Shown one piece after another: positions 17,737 to 26,034 of a stretch of 64,000 nt of DNA. The stretch is from Kitasatospora sp044457565 (lineage in GTDB: Bacteria > Actinomycetota > Actinomycetes > Streptomycetales > Streptomycetaceae), in contig NZ_JBITGZ010000007.1 in NCBI RefSeq assembly GCF_044457565.1, positions 62,001-126,000 on the forward strand. Reading direction: 5' to 3'. Position numbers and translations under genes: made by a program. How positions within the stretch are numbered: position 1 is the first letter of the stretch; each line of letters begins with the position of its first letter. Below the pieces are notes generated by a model. It was not told where the DNA came from, did not search any database, and saw only the letters and a program-made list of their open reading frames with translations.

Positions 17737-20328
17737 TCAGTGCCCCAGCGCCCGCGCGCCGGCCGCGCGGTCGGCGGTCTGCGCCTTCAGCGCCCGCTCG
17801 ACGCCCGCGCGGGCCTCGACGACCTGCCGGCGCAGCGCCGGGGCCGGCTCGGCCGAGGCCAGCCAGGCGTCGGTGGCGTCCAGGGTGGCCTGCTCGACCT
17901 GGAGCGCCGGGTAGAGCCCGCCGATGATCTGCTGCGAGATCTCGTGGCTGCGGGTCTCGTAGATGCCCTTGACGGCCGCGAAGTACTTCGCGGTGAAGGG
18001 GGCGAGCAGCTCCCGCTGGTCGGACTGGACGAAGCCGGAGATCACCGCCTCCTGGACGTAGTTGGTGAGCTTGTCGGACTCCACCACCGACGCCCAGGCC
18101 TCGGCCTTGGCCTCGGCCGTCGGGCGGGCGGCGCGGCAGCTGGCGGCGTGCTCCTCGCCGGCGGCGGTCTTGTCGCGATCCAGCTCCGCGGCGATGGCCT
18201 GGTCGTCCGCGCGGCCGGTGGCGGCCAGGCGGGCGAGCAGCGTCCAGCGCAGCTCGGTGTCCACGGCCAGGCCCTTGAGCTCGACCGAGCCGTCCAGCAG
18301 GCCGGCGAGCAGGCCGAGCTGAGTGTCCGTCCGGGCGACGGAGGCCAGCGTGCGGGCCCAGGCGAGCTGGTGGTCGCTGCCGGGCTCGGCGGCGCGCAGC
18401 CGCTCCTCGGCTGCGGCGGCCCAGCGGCCGAGGCCCTCCTCACGCCAGGCGGGGTCGGTGTAGAGGTCGAGTGCGGCCTTGACCTGGCGCTGTACCGACT
18501 GGACGACGCCGATGTCGGACTCCCGGGTCAGGCCGGAGAGCGCCAGCGCCAGGTAGTCGCGGGTGGCCAGCTCGCCGTCGCGGGTCATGTCCCAGGCGGA
18601 GGCCCAGCACAGGGCGCGCGGCAGCGCGTCGGTGAAGGCGCCCAGGTGCTCGGTGACGGCGGCCAGTGAGGCCTCGTCCAGGCGGACCTTGGCGTAGGAG
18701 AGGTCGTCGTCGTTGAGCAGCAGCACGGTCGGCCGCTTGCGGCCCTCCAGCGCGGGGACGCGGGTGCGCTCGCCGTCGACGTCCAGCTCGATCCGCTCGG
18801 TGCGCACCAGCTTGCCGTCCTGGAGCTCGTACGCGCCGATGGCGATCCGGTGCGGGCGCAGCACGGCCTCGCCCTTGGCGCCGGCGGGCAGCGCGGGGGC
18901 CTCCTGGAGCACCGTCAGCGACTCGATGGTGCCGTCCGCGGCGACGGTGAGCTCGGGGCGCAGGATGTTGATGCCGGCCGTCTCCAGCCAGGCCTTGGAC
19001 CAGGTCTTGAGGTCGCGGCCGCTGGCCTCCTCCAGGGCTCCGAGCAGGTCGCCCAGGCGGGTGTTGCCCCAGGCGTGGCGCTTGAAGTACGCCTGGACGC
19101 CCTGGAAGAAGGCGTCCTGGCCGACGTACGCCACCAGCTGCTTGAGCACCGAGGCGCCCTTGGCGTAGGTGATGCCGTCGAAGTTGACCTGGACGTCCTC
19201 CAGGTCGTTGATCTCCGCCATGATCGGGTGGGTGGAGGGCAGCTGGTCCTGCCGGTACGCCCAGGTCTTCATCTGGTTGGCGAAGGTGGTCCAGGAGTTG
19301 GGCCACTTGGAGCCGGGCGCCTCGGCCTGGCAGACGGCCTCGGCGAAGGTCGCGAAGGACTCGTTCAGCCAGAGGTCGTTCCACCACTCCATGGTGACCA
19401 GGTCGCCGAACCACATGTGGGCCAGCTCGTGCAGGATGGTCGCGGCGCGCGCCTCGTACGCGGCGTCCGTCACCTTGGAGCGGAACACGTACTGGTCGCG
19501 CAGGGTGACGGCGCCCGCGTTCTCCATCGCGCCGGCGTTGAACTCCGGGACGAAGAGCTGGTCGTACTTCGGGAAGGGGTAGGCGTAGTCGAACTTCTCC
19601 TGGAAGTAGTCGAACCCCTGCTTGGTGACCTCGAAGACGGCGTCGGCGTCCAGGAACTCACGCAGCGACGGGCGGCAGTAGACGCCCAGCGGCACCTTCT
19701 GCGAGCCGTTCTCGTAGCTGTCGAACACGCCGACGTACGGGCCGGCGATCAGCGCGGTGATGTAGCTGGAGATCCGGCCGGTGGGCTCGAACTTCCAGAC
19801 CCGGGTGTCCCCCTCGCCCTCGGGCGTGGGGGTGGGGGAGTTGGAGACCACGACCCAGCCGTTCGGGGCGGTCACGGTGAAGGTGAACGAGGCCTTGAGG
19901 TCGGGCTGTTCGAAGGAGGCGAACACCCGGCGGGCGTCGGGGACCTCGAACTGGGTGTAGAGGTAGGTCTCGCCGTCGACCGGGTCGACGAAGCGGTGCA
20001 GGCCCTCACCGGTGTTGGTGTAGGCGCAGTCGGCGACCACGCGCAGCTCGTTGACGTCCAAGAGCTCGGGCAGGGTGATCCGGCTGTCGGCGAAGTTGGC
20101 GACCGGCAGGGTCTCACCGTTCAGCACGATCTCGCTGACGCCCGGGGCGACCAGGTCGATGAAGGTGGCGGCGCCGGGGGTGCTGGCGGTGAACCGGACC
20201 ACGGTGGTGGACCGGAAGGTGCCTCCCTCGCGGGCCGAGCTCAGGTCAAGCTCGATGTCGTACGCGTCCACGTGGAGGAGCTGGGCCCGGGTGCGGGCCT
20301 CCTCACGGGTCAAGTTGGTGCCGGGCAC
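17737..20328 (-). CDS. pepN: Aminopeptidase N
   Basis: 863 residues, M1 zinc aminopeptidase, close to the usual actinobacterial length. The enzyme removes N-terminal residues from peptides in the cytoplasm. The substrate-anchoring GAMEN motif is at 266-270, the zinc site HELAH at 300-304, and the third ligand Glu323 in WLNESFA. The C-terminal ERAP1-like helical domain is complete. The start GTG 20328 (VPGTNLTREEA) was preferred because GAAGGAG lies at the right distance and the N-terminus matches the family; ATG 20352 is an in-frame alternative. It lies downstream of a PQQ-propeller gene, with a terminator between them, so it is probably transcribed alone. Confidence 0.95.
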   Translation of the reverse strand: MPGTNLTREEARTRAQLLHVDAYDIELDLSSAREGGTFRSTTVVRFTASTPGAATFIDLVAPGVSEIVLNGETLPVANFADSRITLPELLDVNELRVVADCAYTNTGEGLHRFVDPVDGETYLYTQFEVPDARRVFASFEQPDLKASFTFTVTAPNGWVVVSNSPTPTPEGEGDTRVWKFEPTGRISSYITALIAGPYVGVFDSYENGSQKVPLGVYCRPSLREFLDADAVFEVTKQGFDYFQEKFDYAYPFPKYDQLFVPEFNAGAMENAGAVTLRDQYVFRSKVTDAAYEARAATILHELAHMWFGDLVTMEWWNDLWLNESFATFAEAVCQAEAPGSKWPNSWTTFANQMKTWAYRQDQLPSTHPIMAEINDLEDVQVNFDGITYAKGASVLKQLVAYVGQDAFFQGVQAYFKRHAWGNTRLGDLLGALEEASGRDLKTWSKAWLETAGINILRPELTVAADGTIESLTVLQEAPALPAGAKGEAVLRPHRIAIGAYELQDGKLVRTERIELDVDGERTRVPALEGRKRPTVLLLNDDDLSYAKVRLDEASLAAVTEHLGAFTDALPRALCWASAWDMTRDGELATRDYLALALSGLTRESDIGVVQSVQRQVKAALDLYTDPAWREEGLGRWAAAAEERLRAAEPGSDHQLAWARTLASVARTDTQLGLLAGLLDGSVELKGLAVDTELRWTLLARLAATGRADDQAIAAELDRDKTAAGEEHAASCRAARPTAEAKAEAWASVVESDKLTNYVQEAVISGFVQSDQRELLAPFTAKYFAAVKGIYETRSHEISQQIIGGLYPALQVEQATLDATDAWLASAEPAPALRRQVVEARAGVERALKAQTADRAAGARALGH

Positions 20329-20403
20329 TCGCAGGACTCCTTCTTCAGGCATGGATGCTTGGCATCCTCCCATGGTCGGAGCGGCCTGCGGGGTAATAAA
20401 CGC

Positions 20404-20438
20404 GGGTGGGGGCGGGCTGTTACGACCCGCCCCCACCC
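20404..20438 (-). terminator. Hairpin after the PQQ-propeller gene
   Basis: Perfect 13-bp stem GGGTGGGGGCGGG / CCCGCCCCCACCC with a 9-nt loop, 27 bp beyond the leftward stop at 20465. Confidence 0.8.
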
Positions 20439-20464
20439 TGCTGCGTCAGGTCACTTCTGTCGGA

Positions 20465-22285
20465 TCACTTCTTGACGAGCTTGGTGAGCGGGCTGTCCAT
20501 CGGGTTCTCGGGGACGGCGAGCATCCAGTCCGAGCCGTCGGCGATGATCTCGGTGTCGGAGAACGACAGCATGCTGGCCTTGGGCAGGCTGATCGGCGCG
20601 ATCTGGGTGACGGCGCCGTCGGTCGGGCTGAGCCTCACCAGGGTGGGGGCCTTGCCGTAGCCGTTCATGGCGATCGCCCGGACCTTGTCGTCGTCGACGC
20701 CGGAGACCAGGCGCAGGCCCTGGTCGGCGCTGCCGTTGGTCTCCCAGAGCTTCTTGCCCTGGGCCAGGTCGAAGGCCGCGATGGACTGCTTGCTGTCCTG
20801 GCGGGTCTCGACGTACAGGGTGGTGCCGACCACCGTGTTGCGGGTGAAGGGCTCGGTCGCGTCGGAGAAGCGCAGGCTGTCCGCGCCCGGCTGCTTGACC
20901 GGAAGCTTGGGCAGCGCCTTGCCGCTGGTGGAGTCGAAGGACAGCACGTAGCCGTCCGAGCCGGAGCCGCCCGACATGTCCAGGACCAGCGGGTCGGCGG
21001 AGATCACCCCGTCGACGCCGTCCAGGTTGGTCTCCAGCGTGTACCCGCCCTGGCTCTTGCCGGTGTCCGCGGCCATCACCTGGAGCTGCTGCTTGGGCGT
21101 GCTGTCGTTGTAGCAGCGGTCGCTGACCACCACGACGTGCCCGGCGGCCTTCCCGTACAGGGTGCAGCTCTTGTCCCGGGGCTTGTACTCCCAGGCCACC
21201 GAGCCGTCGCTGATGTTGAGGGCGCCGATCTGGGTGGAGGAGCCGACCGAGACCACCTTGTCGGTGACGGACAGCGTGGGGTCGAAGGACTTGTGCTCGC
21301 CCGGCTTGCCGGCCTTCCAGAGCAGCTTGCCGGTGGCGGAGTCCAGGGCGGCGACGGTGGCGCAGTCGCCGTCGCCGACATTGAGCGAGATCGCGCCGAT
21401 GTTGTTCTTGTTCGGCGCGACGGACATCGTGCAGAACTCCTTGGCCCCGGTGGGCGGCAGCAGGCTCCAGGCCTCCTGGCCGTCACTGAGGTTGTACGCC
21501 CTGATGCCGGCCTTGTCACCGCGGACCACGTACTTGTCGGTGGCCCAGACGCCGATCAGCCGGGTCGAGTCGTTGCCGGCGGCCTTGGGGGCGTTCCAGG
21601 TGACCGCCATGGAGCCGGCGGGGGCGTTGGCGACGGTGTTGCCGCTGCCGCCGGTGCTGCCACCCGGCTTGTTGGGGTCGCCCTTGAACAGCACGACCAG
21701 GCCGATCACGATGGCGATCGCCAGCACGCCGCCGATGATCCCACCGAAGAGCAGGACCGGGTTGCGCTGCTTGGGCGGGGTGACCGCCGGGCCCGGGTAG
21801 TCGAAGCCGGGCTGCTGCGGGTAGCCGTAGCCGGGCGCCTGCGCCGGGTAGCCGCCGCCGTAGGTGCCGCCGGCCGGCGGCGGGGCCTGGGTCGGGTACG
21901 CCTGGGCGGAGGGGTCGAACGGGCCGACCGGGGCCCCCTGGGCGGGCGGCACGGGCGGCTGGGCCGGCGGGGCGCTCTGGGCGGGGAAGGCCGCCGCGGT
22001 CGGCTGGTAGGCGTACTCGCCGCCCGGTGCCGGCGTCGATGCGGGCGGCGCCGCGGGCGCGGGCGGCGCGGCCTGGGCCGGCACCACGGGTGCGCCGTCC
22101 AGCTGCGTCATCTGAGCCGGCACGACGGGCGCGCCGTCGAGCTGTGTCATCTGGTCCGCCACCGCCGCCGGATCGACCCCGCCGGGCTTTCGCCCGAGCG
22201 AGACGCCCCGGTACTCCTGACCGCCGCCGGAAGCGTCGTCCGCCCCCGCGGTCGGGTTGTCCCCTGCCATCTGATGCCCCGTCAT
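20465..22285 (-). CDS. Membrane-anchored PQQ-like beta-propeller protein
   Basis: 606 residues from ATG 22285. A long Pro/Ala/Gln/Tyr-rich cytoplasmic segment (residues 1-175, with repeated YP, PGYGYPQQPG) leads to one membrane helix (177-200) and a large exterior domain with WD/PQQ-type propeller blades: ALDSATGKLLWKAG, ALNISDGSVAWEYKP, AFDLAQGKKLWE. Streptomycetes carry many such proteins; they are thought to be scaffolds or ligand sensors, but no function is established. The N-terminus contains a duplicated 13-residue unit MTQLDGAPVVPAQ (46-58 and 59-71). The start is uncertain; ATG 22270 is also possible and neither has a strong ribosome-binding site. Divergent from rok7B7. Confidence 0.8.
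   Translation of the reverse strand: MTGHQMAGDNPTAGADDASGGGQEYRGVSLGRKPGGVDPAAVADQMTQLDGAPVVPAQMTQLDGAPVVPAQAAPPAPAAPPASTPAPGGEYAYQPTAAAFPAQSAPPAQPPVPPAQGAPVGPFDPSAQAYPTQAPPPAGGTYGGGYPAQAPGYGYPQQPGFDYPGPAVTPPKQRNPVLLFGGIIGGVLAIAIVIGLVVLFKGDPNKPGGSTGGSGNTVANAPAGSMAVTWNAPKAAGNDSTRLIGVWATDKYVVRGDKAGIRAYNLSDGQEAWSLLPPTGAKEFCTMSVAPNKNNIGAISLNVGDGDCATVAALDSATGKLLWKAGKPGEHKSFDPTLSVTDKVVSVGSSTQIGALNISDGSVAWEYKPRDKSCTLYGKAAGHVVVVSDRCYNDSTPKQQLQVMAADTGKSQGGYTLETNLDGVDGVISADPLVLDMSGGSGSDGYVLSFDSTSGKALPKLPVKQPGADSLRFSDATEPFTRNTVVGTTLYVETRQDSKQSIAAFDLAQGKKLWETNGSADQGLRLVSGVDDDKVRAIAMNGYGKAPTLVRLSPTDGAVTQIAPISLPKASMLSFSDTEIIADGSDWMLAVPENPMDSPLTKLVKK
22073..22150 (-). repeat. Two tandem 39-bp units in the PQQ-propeller gene
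   Basis: Two adjacent in-frame copies of a 39-bp unit encoding MTQLDGAPVVPAQ, differing by a few synonymous bases. The length is a multiple of three, so the gene stays open. Confidence 0.85.
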
Positions 22286-22626
22286 GTCTGTATTTGTCCC
22301 GCCCGCGGCCGGAGGTGTCCGAGGCCGGTGGGACGGGTGAGATAGAGGACATCGTAAGGGGGCGAGGTTCGGCGGCGGTGGCAGGTGGGCGTAAGGGGAG
22401 CGTCGGGCCTGCATCTGGCGGAGGTTTGGCAACGATCCCCGTTCGGCCTTGACGCGGCGTTCGGGGGTTGGCTGAGCTTAGAGTTCAGAAGTTGAAGGTG
22501 AACATATGGTTGAGGTACCAACACCGTGAGGTGGCCCCCGACCCTGTGTGTCGCCACGGACTCCGCCGCAATGGCGCGGCAAGGGGCGAGGACGGTCGGG
22601 TCCACGCGCCCTTGGGAGGGTTAATC
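22286..22626. promoter_or_regulatory. Divergent intergenic region with long rok7B7 leader
   Basis: 341 bp between the PQQ-propeller and rok7B7 genes. The segment 22470-22530 is clearly less GC-rich than its surroundings and is the likely rok7B7 promoter or leader. It contains a possible seven-codon frame MVEVPTP (ATG 22506 to TGA 22529) preceded by GAAGG. GGGAGGG at 22614-22620 is the rok7B7 ribosome-binding site. Confidence 0.5.
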
Positions 22627-23829
22627 ATGTCGACGGACACACCGGGATCGCAGTCCTCACTGCACCGGGCGAATCTCGAACGGGTGCTGCGGGCGGTCAG
22701 AATGGCCGGCTCGCTGACGCAGGCGGAGATCGCCCGCAGTACCGGACTCTCGGCGGCCACGGTGTCCAACATCGTCCGGGAGCTCAAGGAGAGCGGCACC
22801 GTCGTGGTCGCCGACACCTCCTCGGGCGGGCGCCGGGCGCGCAGCGTCTCGCTCAGCGGCGACGCCGGGATCGTGGTCGGGATCGACTTCGGCCACACCC
22901 ACCTCAGGGTCGCGGTCGGCAACCTGGCGCACCGGGTGCTCGCCGAGGAGAGCGAGCCGATCGACGTGGACGTCTCCGCGGCCCAGGGCTTCGACCGGGC
23001 CGAGGCGCTGGTCGACCAGCTGCTGCGGCAGGCAGGGTTCCGTCCGGACAAGGTGATCGGCGTGGGCCTCGGCGTGCCGGGGCCGATCGACGTGGAGACG
23101 GGCGCGCTCGGTTCCACCGCGATCCTGCCCGGCTGGACGGGCATCGCGCCCGGCCGTGAGCTGGCCGCCCGGCTCGGCATGCCGGTGTACGTGGACAACG
23201 ACGCCAATCTGGGCGCGCTGGGCGAGCTGGTGTGGGGCGCGGGCCGCGGGCTGAGCGACCTGGCGTACATCAAGGTGGCCAGCGGCGTGGGCTCCGGGCT
23301 GGTGATAAACGGCCAGATCTACCGGGGGCCCGGCGGCACCGCGGGGGAGATCGGGCACATCACCCTGGACGAGGCCGGGCCGGTCTGCCGCTGCGGCAAC
23401 CGGGGCTGCCTGGAGACCTTCGTCGGCTCGCGCTACCTGCTCAATCTCTTGAACGCCAACCTCGGCGGCGACCTGACCCTCTCCAAGGTGGTCCAGCTCG
23501 CCCAGCAGGGTGATCTGGGCTGCCGTCGGGTGATCGCCGACGCCGGTCGGCAGATCGGCACGGGGGTGGCCACTCTCTGCAACCTGCTCAACCCCCGCCG
23601 GGTGATCCTCGGTGGCGACCTCGCCGAGGCCGGTGAGCTGGTACTTTCCCCGATCCGGGACTCCGTGGCGCGCTATGCGATCCCCAGCGCGGCCCGCCAG
23701 CTGTCGGTCGTTCCGGGCACGCTGGGTGGTCGTGCGGAGGTGCTGGGGGCACTGGCGTTGGTGATGAGCGAGATGGGCGAATCGGGCGCACTGGGGCGTA
23801 TGGGGCAGGGTTCGACCACCCGGGCCTGA
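22627..23829 (+). CDS. rok7B7: ROK-family regulator Rok7B7
   Basis: 400 residues. A winged helix-turn-helix at about 20-70 (LTQAEIARSTGLSAATVSNI) is joined to a complete ROK domain: GIDFGHTHLRVAVG, catalytic-type Asp192 in VDNDAN, EIGH at 241-244 and a zinc motif CRCGNRGCLE (Cys254, 256, 261). The name rests on its position directly upstream of xylFGH and dxs, the same arrangement as S. coelicolor SCO6008, whose product is reported to control xylose transport, carbon catabolite repression and antibiotic output. The intact EIGH and sugar-pocket residues suggest it binds a sugar or sugar phosphate. ATG 22627 is preceded by GGGAGGG. Confidence 0.88.
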   Translation: MSTDTPGSQSSLHRANLERVLRAVRMAGSLTQAEIARSTGLSAATVSNIVRELKESGTVVVADTSSGGRRARSVSLSGDAGIVVGIDFGHTHLRVAVGNLAHRVLAEESEPIDVDVSAAQGFDRAEALVDQLLRQAGFRPDKVIGVGLGVPGPIDVETGALGSTAILPGWTGIAPGRELAARLGMPVYVDNDANLGALGELVWGAGRGLSDLAYIKVASGVGSGLVINGQIYRGPGGTAGEIGHITLDEAGPVCRCGNRGCLETFVGSRYLLNLLNANLGGDLTLSKVVQLAQQGDLGCRRVIADAGRQIGTGVATLCNLLNPRRVILGGDLAEAGELVLSPIRDSVARYAIPSAARQLSVVPGTLGGRAEVLGALALVMSEMGESGALGRMGQGSTTRA

Positions 23830-23875
23830 GTGTTCCCATCCGTCACTGGTGTCCGTTTAGCCTTCACAAAGATAA

Positions 23876-23897
23876 CGAAAGGGTTTGGATCCTTTCG
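23876..23897. promoter_or_regulatory. Inverted repeat upstream of xylF
   Basis: CGAAAGG-8 nt-CCTTTCG is a perfect 7-bp dyad, about 100 bp before the xylF start in an AT-richer stretch that must contain the xylFGH promoter. TTGACG at 23914-23919 could be a -35 element. A site for Rok7B7 is the natural guess; a short hairpin terminator for rok7B7 is the alternative. Confidence 0.5.
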
Positions 23898-23994
23898 ACC
23901 TTGGATTTACTTCTTGACGACAAGTGACCGGTACGGGTTGACTCCCTCCCACCTCGCCGCAGCGTTGCGGCAATGTCAGGGAGGCACCCCCACC

Positions 23995-25089
23995 ATGAAC
24001 GCAATGATGCGTCGCGCCGTCATCGGCACTGCCGCGGTCTCGATGGCTCTCTCCATGGCCGCCTGTGGCAAGGCCGGTGGCGACAAGAAGGACAGTGCGA
24101 GCTCCGGGGACACCAAGTCCATCGGCCTGCTGCTCCCCGAGAACGCCTCGTCCACGCGTTACGAGTCCTTCGACAAGCCGTTCATCGAGGCCAAGGTCAA
24201 GGCGCTGTGCGGTGACTGCACCGTCAAGTACAGCAACGCCGAGGGCAGCGCCTCGAAGCAGAAGCAGCAGTTCGACACCCTGATCACCGAGGGTGTGAAG
24301 GTGATCATCCTCGACGCCTTCGACGCCACCTCGACGCAGTCCTGGGTCAAGGAGGCCGCCGCCAAGGGCGTCAAGGTCGTGGCGTACGACCGCCTGGCCA
24401 CCGGCCCGGTCTCCGCCTACGTCTCCTTCGACAACGAGAAGGTCGGCGAGCTCCAGGGCCAGGCGCTGGTCGAGGCGCTGGGCGCCAAGGCCGCCGACGC
24501 CAACGTCGTCATGATCAACGGTGACGAGGCCGACCCCAACGCCGCGTTCTTCAAGTCGGGTGCCAAGAAGGCCCTCGATGGCAAGATCAAGAAGGTCGTC
24601 TACGAGGCCTCCGGCGAGTGGAAGCCCACCGTCGCGGGCCAGAAGATCGGCACCGCGATCACCAGCCTGGGCAAGGACGGCTTCCAGGCCGTCTACTCCG
24701 CCAACGACGGCATGGCCGCCGCCATCATCACCCAGCTGAAGGCCGCCGGCATCAGCGTCCCGGTCGGCGGTCAGGACGCCGGCATCGACGCCGTCCAGCG
24801 GATCGTCGCGGGCGACCAGGCCTACACCATCTACAAGGCGTACAAGCCGCTCGCCGACAGCGCCGCCGAACTGGCCGTCAACCTGCTCCAGGGCAAGGAC
24901 GTCAAGGCCGTCGCCGCGTCCACCATCGACAGCGCCACCGACAAGGGCATCCCGGCCAAGCTGCTGGAGCCGAAGATCGTCACCAAGGCCAACGTCAAGG
25001 ACACGGTCATCGCCGACGGCCTGTACAAGCCCGCGGACATCTGCACCGCCGACTTCGCCGCCGCCTGCACGGCTGCCGGCCTCCAGTAA
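23995..25089 (+). CDS. xylF: Xylose-type sugar-binding lipoprotein
   Basis: 364 residues, periplasmic-binding-protein family 4 (ribose/xylose type). Signal sequence with lipobox SMAAC and lipid-modified Cys24; the mature domain begins SIGLLLPENASSTRYE. The motifs VKVIILDAFDA, VVAYDRLATG and GQDAGIDAVQRI match XylF-like binding proteins, which hold aldopentoses between two alpha/beta lobes. It starts at ATG 23995 after AGGGAGG. It is the first gene of the xylFGH transporter under Rok7B7; a hairpin between xylF and xylG should make this gene the most abundant product. Substrate assigned by synteny and family, not proven. Confidence 0.9.
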   Translation: MNAMMRRAVIGTAAVSMALSMAACGKAGGDKKDSASSGDTKSIGLLLPENASSTRYESFDKPFIEAKVKALCGDCTVKYSNAEGSASKQKQQFDTLITEGVKVIILDAFDATSTQSWVKEAAAKGVKVVAYDRLATGPVSAYVSFDNEKVGELQGQALVEALGAKAADANVVMINGDEADPNAAFFKSGAKKALDGKIKKVVYEASGEWKPTVAGQKIGTAITSLGKDGFQAVYSANDGMAAAIITQLKAAGISVPVGGQDAGIDAVQRIVAGDQAYTIYKAYKPLADSAAELAVNLLQGKDVKAVAASTIDSATDKGIPAKLLEPKIVTKANVKDTVIADGLYKPADICTADFAAACTAAGLQ

Positions 25090-25099
25090 CACCACGCGC

Positions 25100-25128
25100 G
25101 GCGGCCCCCGCCCCACCCGGGGGCCGCC
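25100..25128 (+). terminator. Intra-operon hairpin between xylF and xylG
   Basis: Perfect 11-bp stem GGCGGCCCCCG / CGGGGGCCGCC with a 7-nt loop, 11 bp past the xylF stop. With xylG only 126 bp further on, it probably works as a partial terminator or 3' stabiliser that raises xylF mRNA over xylGH. Confidence 0.6.
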
Positions 25129-25254
25129 GCTCTCGCGCGCGCACCCCACCGCGCACCCCCTTTCTCGCACTACCCCTTCGCGCCCGGGTCGGCGCGCGTC
25201 GGCCGTACGGGCCCCCGCACAGCGAGGCCTGACGGGAAGAAGGAGATGGTTCAG

Positions 25255-26034
25255 TTGACAGGCGCACCCGTACTGGCGTTGCGCGGGGTCTCCAAGCGCT
25301 TCGGCGCCGTCCAGGCACTCACCGACGTGCACCTGGAGGTCCACGCCGGGGAGGTCGTCGCACTGGTCGGCGACAACGGCGCCGGCAAGTCCACCCTGGT
25401 GAAGACGATCGCCGGCGTCCACCCGATCGACGAGGGGTCGATCGAGTGGGAGGGCCGCGAGGTCCGCATCAACCGCCCGCAGGACGCCCAGGGCCTGGGC
25501 GTCGCGACGGTCTACCAGGACCTCGCGCTCTGCGACAACCTCGACGTGGTCGGCAACCTCTTCCTCGGCCGCGAGCTGCGCCGCTTCGGCACGCTCGACG
25601 AGGTCGCGATGGAGAAGCGCGCCAAGGAGCTGCTCGACACGCTGTCGATCCGCATCCCCAGCGTCCGCATCCCGATCGCCGCGCTCTCCGGCGGCCAGCG
25701 CCAGGTCGTGGCGATCGCCCGCGCCCTGGTCGGCGACCCGAAGATCGTCATCCTGGACGAGCCCACCGCGGCCCTCGGCGTCGAGCAGACCGCCCAGGTG
25801 CTCGACCTGGTCGAGCGGCTGCGCGAGCGCGGCCTCGGCGTCATCCTGATCAGCCACAACATGGCCGACGTCAAGGCGGTGGCCGACACCGTCGCGGTGC
25901 TGCGCCTGGGCCGCAACAACGGCGTGTTCGACGTCGCCACCACCACCCACGAAGAGATCATCTCCGCCATCACCGGAGCCACGGAGAACGCCGTGACCCG
26001 GCGTCAGGCACGCATCGCGGAGGTTGCGAAGTGA
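25255..26034 (+). CDS. xylG: Sugar ABC transporter ATP-binding protein
   Basis: 259 residues from TTG 25255. Single ABC domain: Walker A GDNGAGKST (39-47), Q-loop YQDL, signature LSGGQRQ (144-150), Walker B VILDEPTAALG and the switch His in LISHNM. It drives sugar import with XylH and XylF. E. coli-type XylG and RbsA carry two such domains (about 500 residues); this one has only one, as in other actinobacterial members. Start choice: AAGAAGGAG ends directly against ATG 25246, which is too close for initiation, but sits nine bases before TTG 25255. The stop overlaps the xylH GTG by four bases. Confidence 0.92.
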   Translation: MTGAPVLALRGVSKRFGAVQALTDVHLEVHAGEVVALVGDNGAGKSTLVKTIAGVHPIDEGSIEWEGREVRINRPQDAQGLGVATVYQDLALCDNLDVVGNLFLGRELRRFGTLDEVAMEKRAKELLDTLSIRIPSVRIPIAALSGGQRQVVAIARALVGDPKIVILDEPTAALGVEQTAQVLDLVERLRERGLGVILISHNMADVKAVADTVAVLRLGRNNGVFDVATTTHEEIISAITGATENAVTRRQARIAEVAK

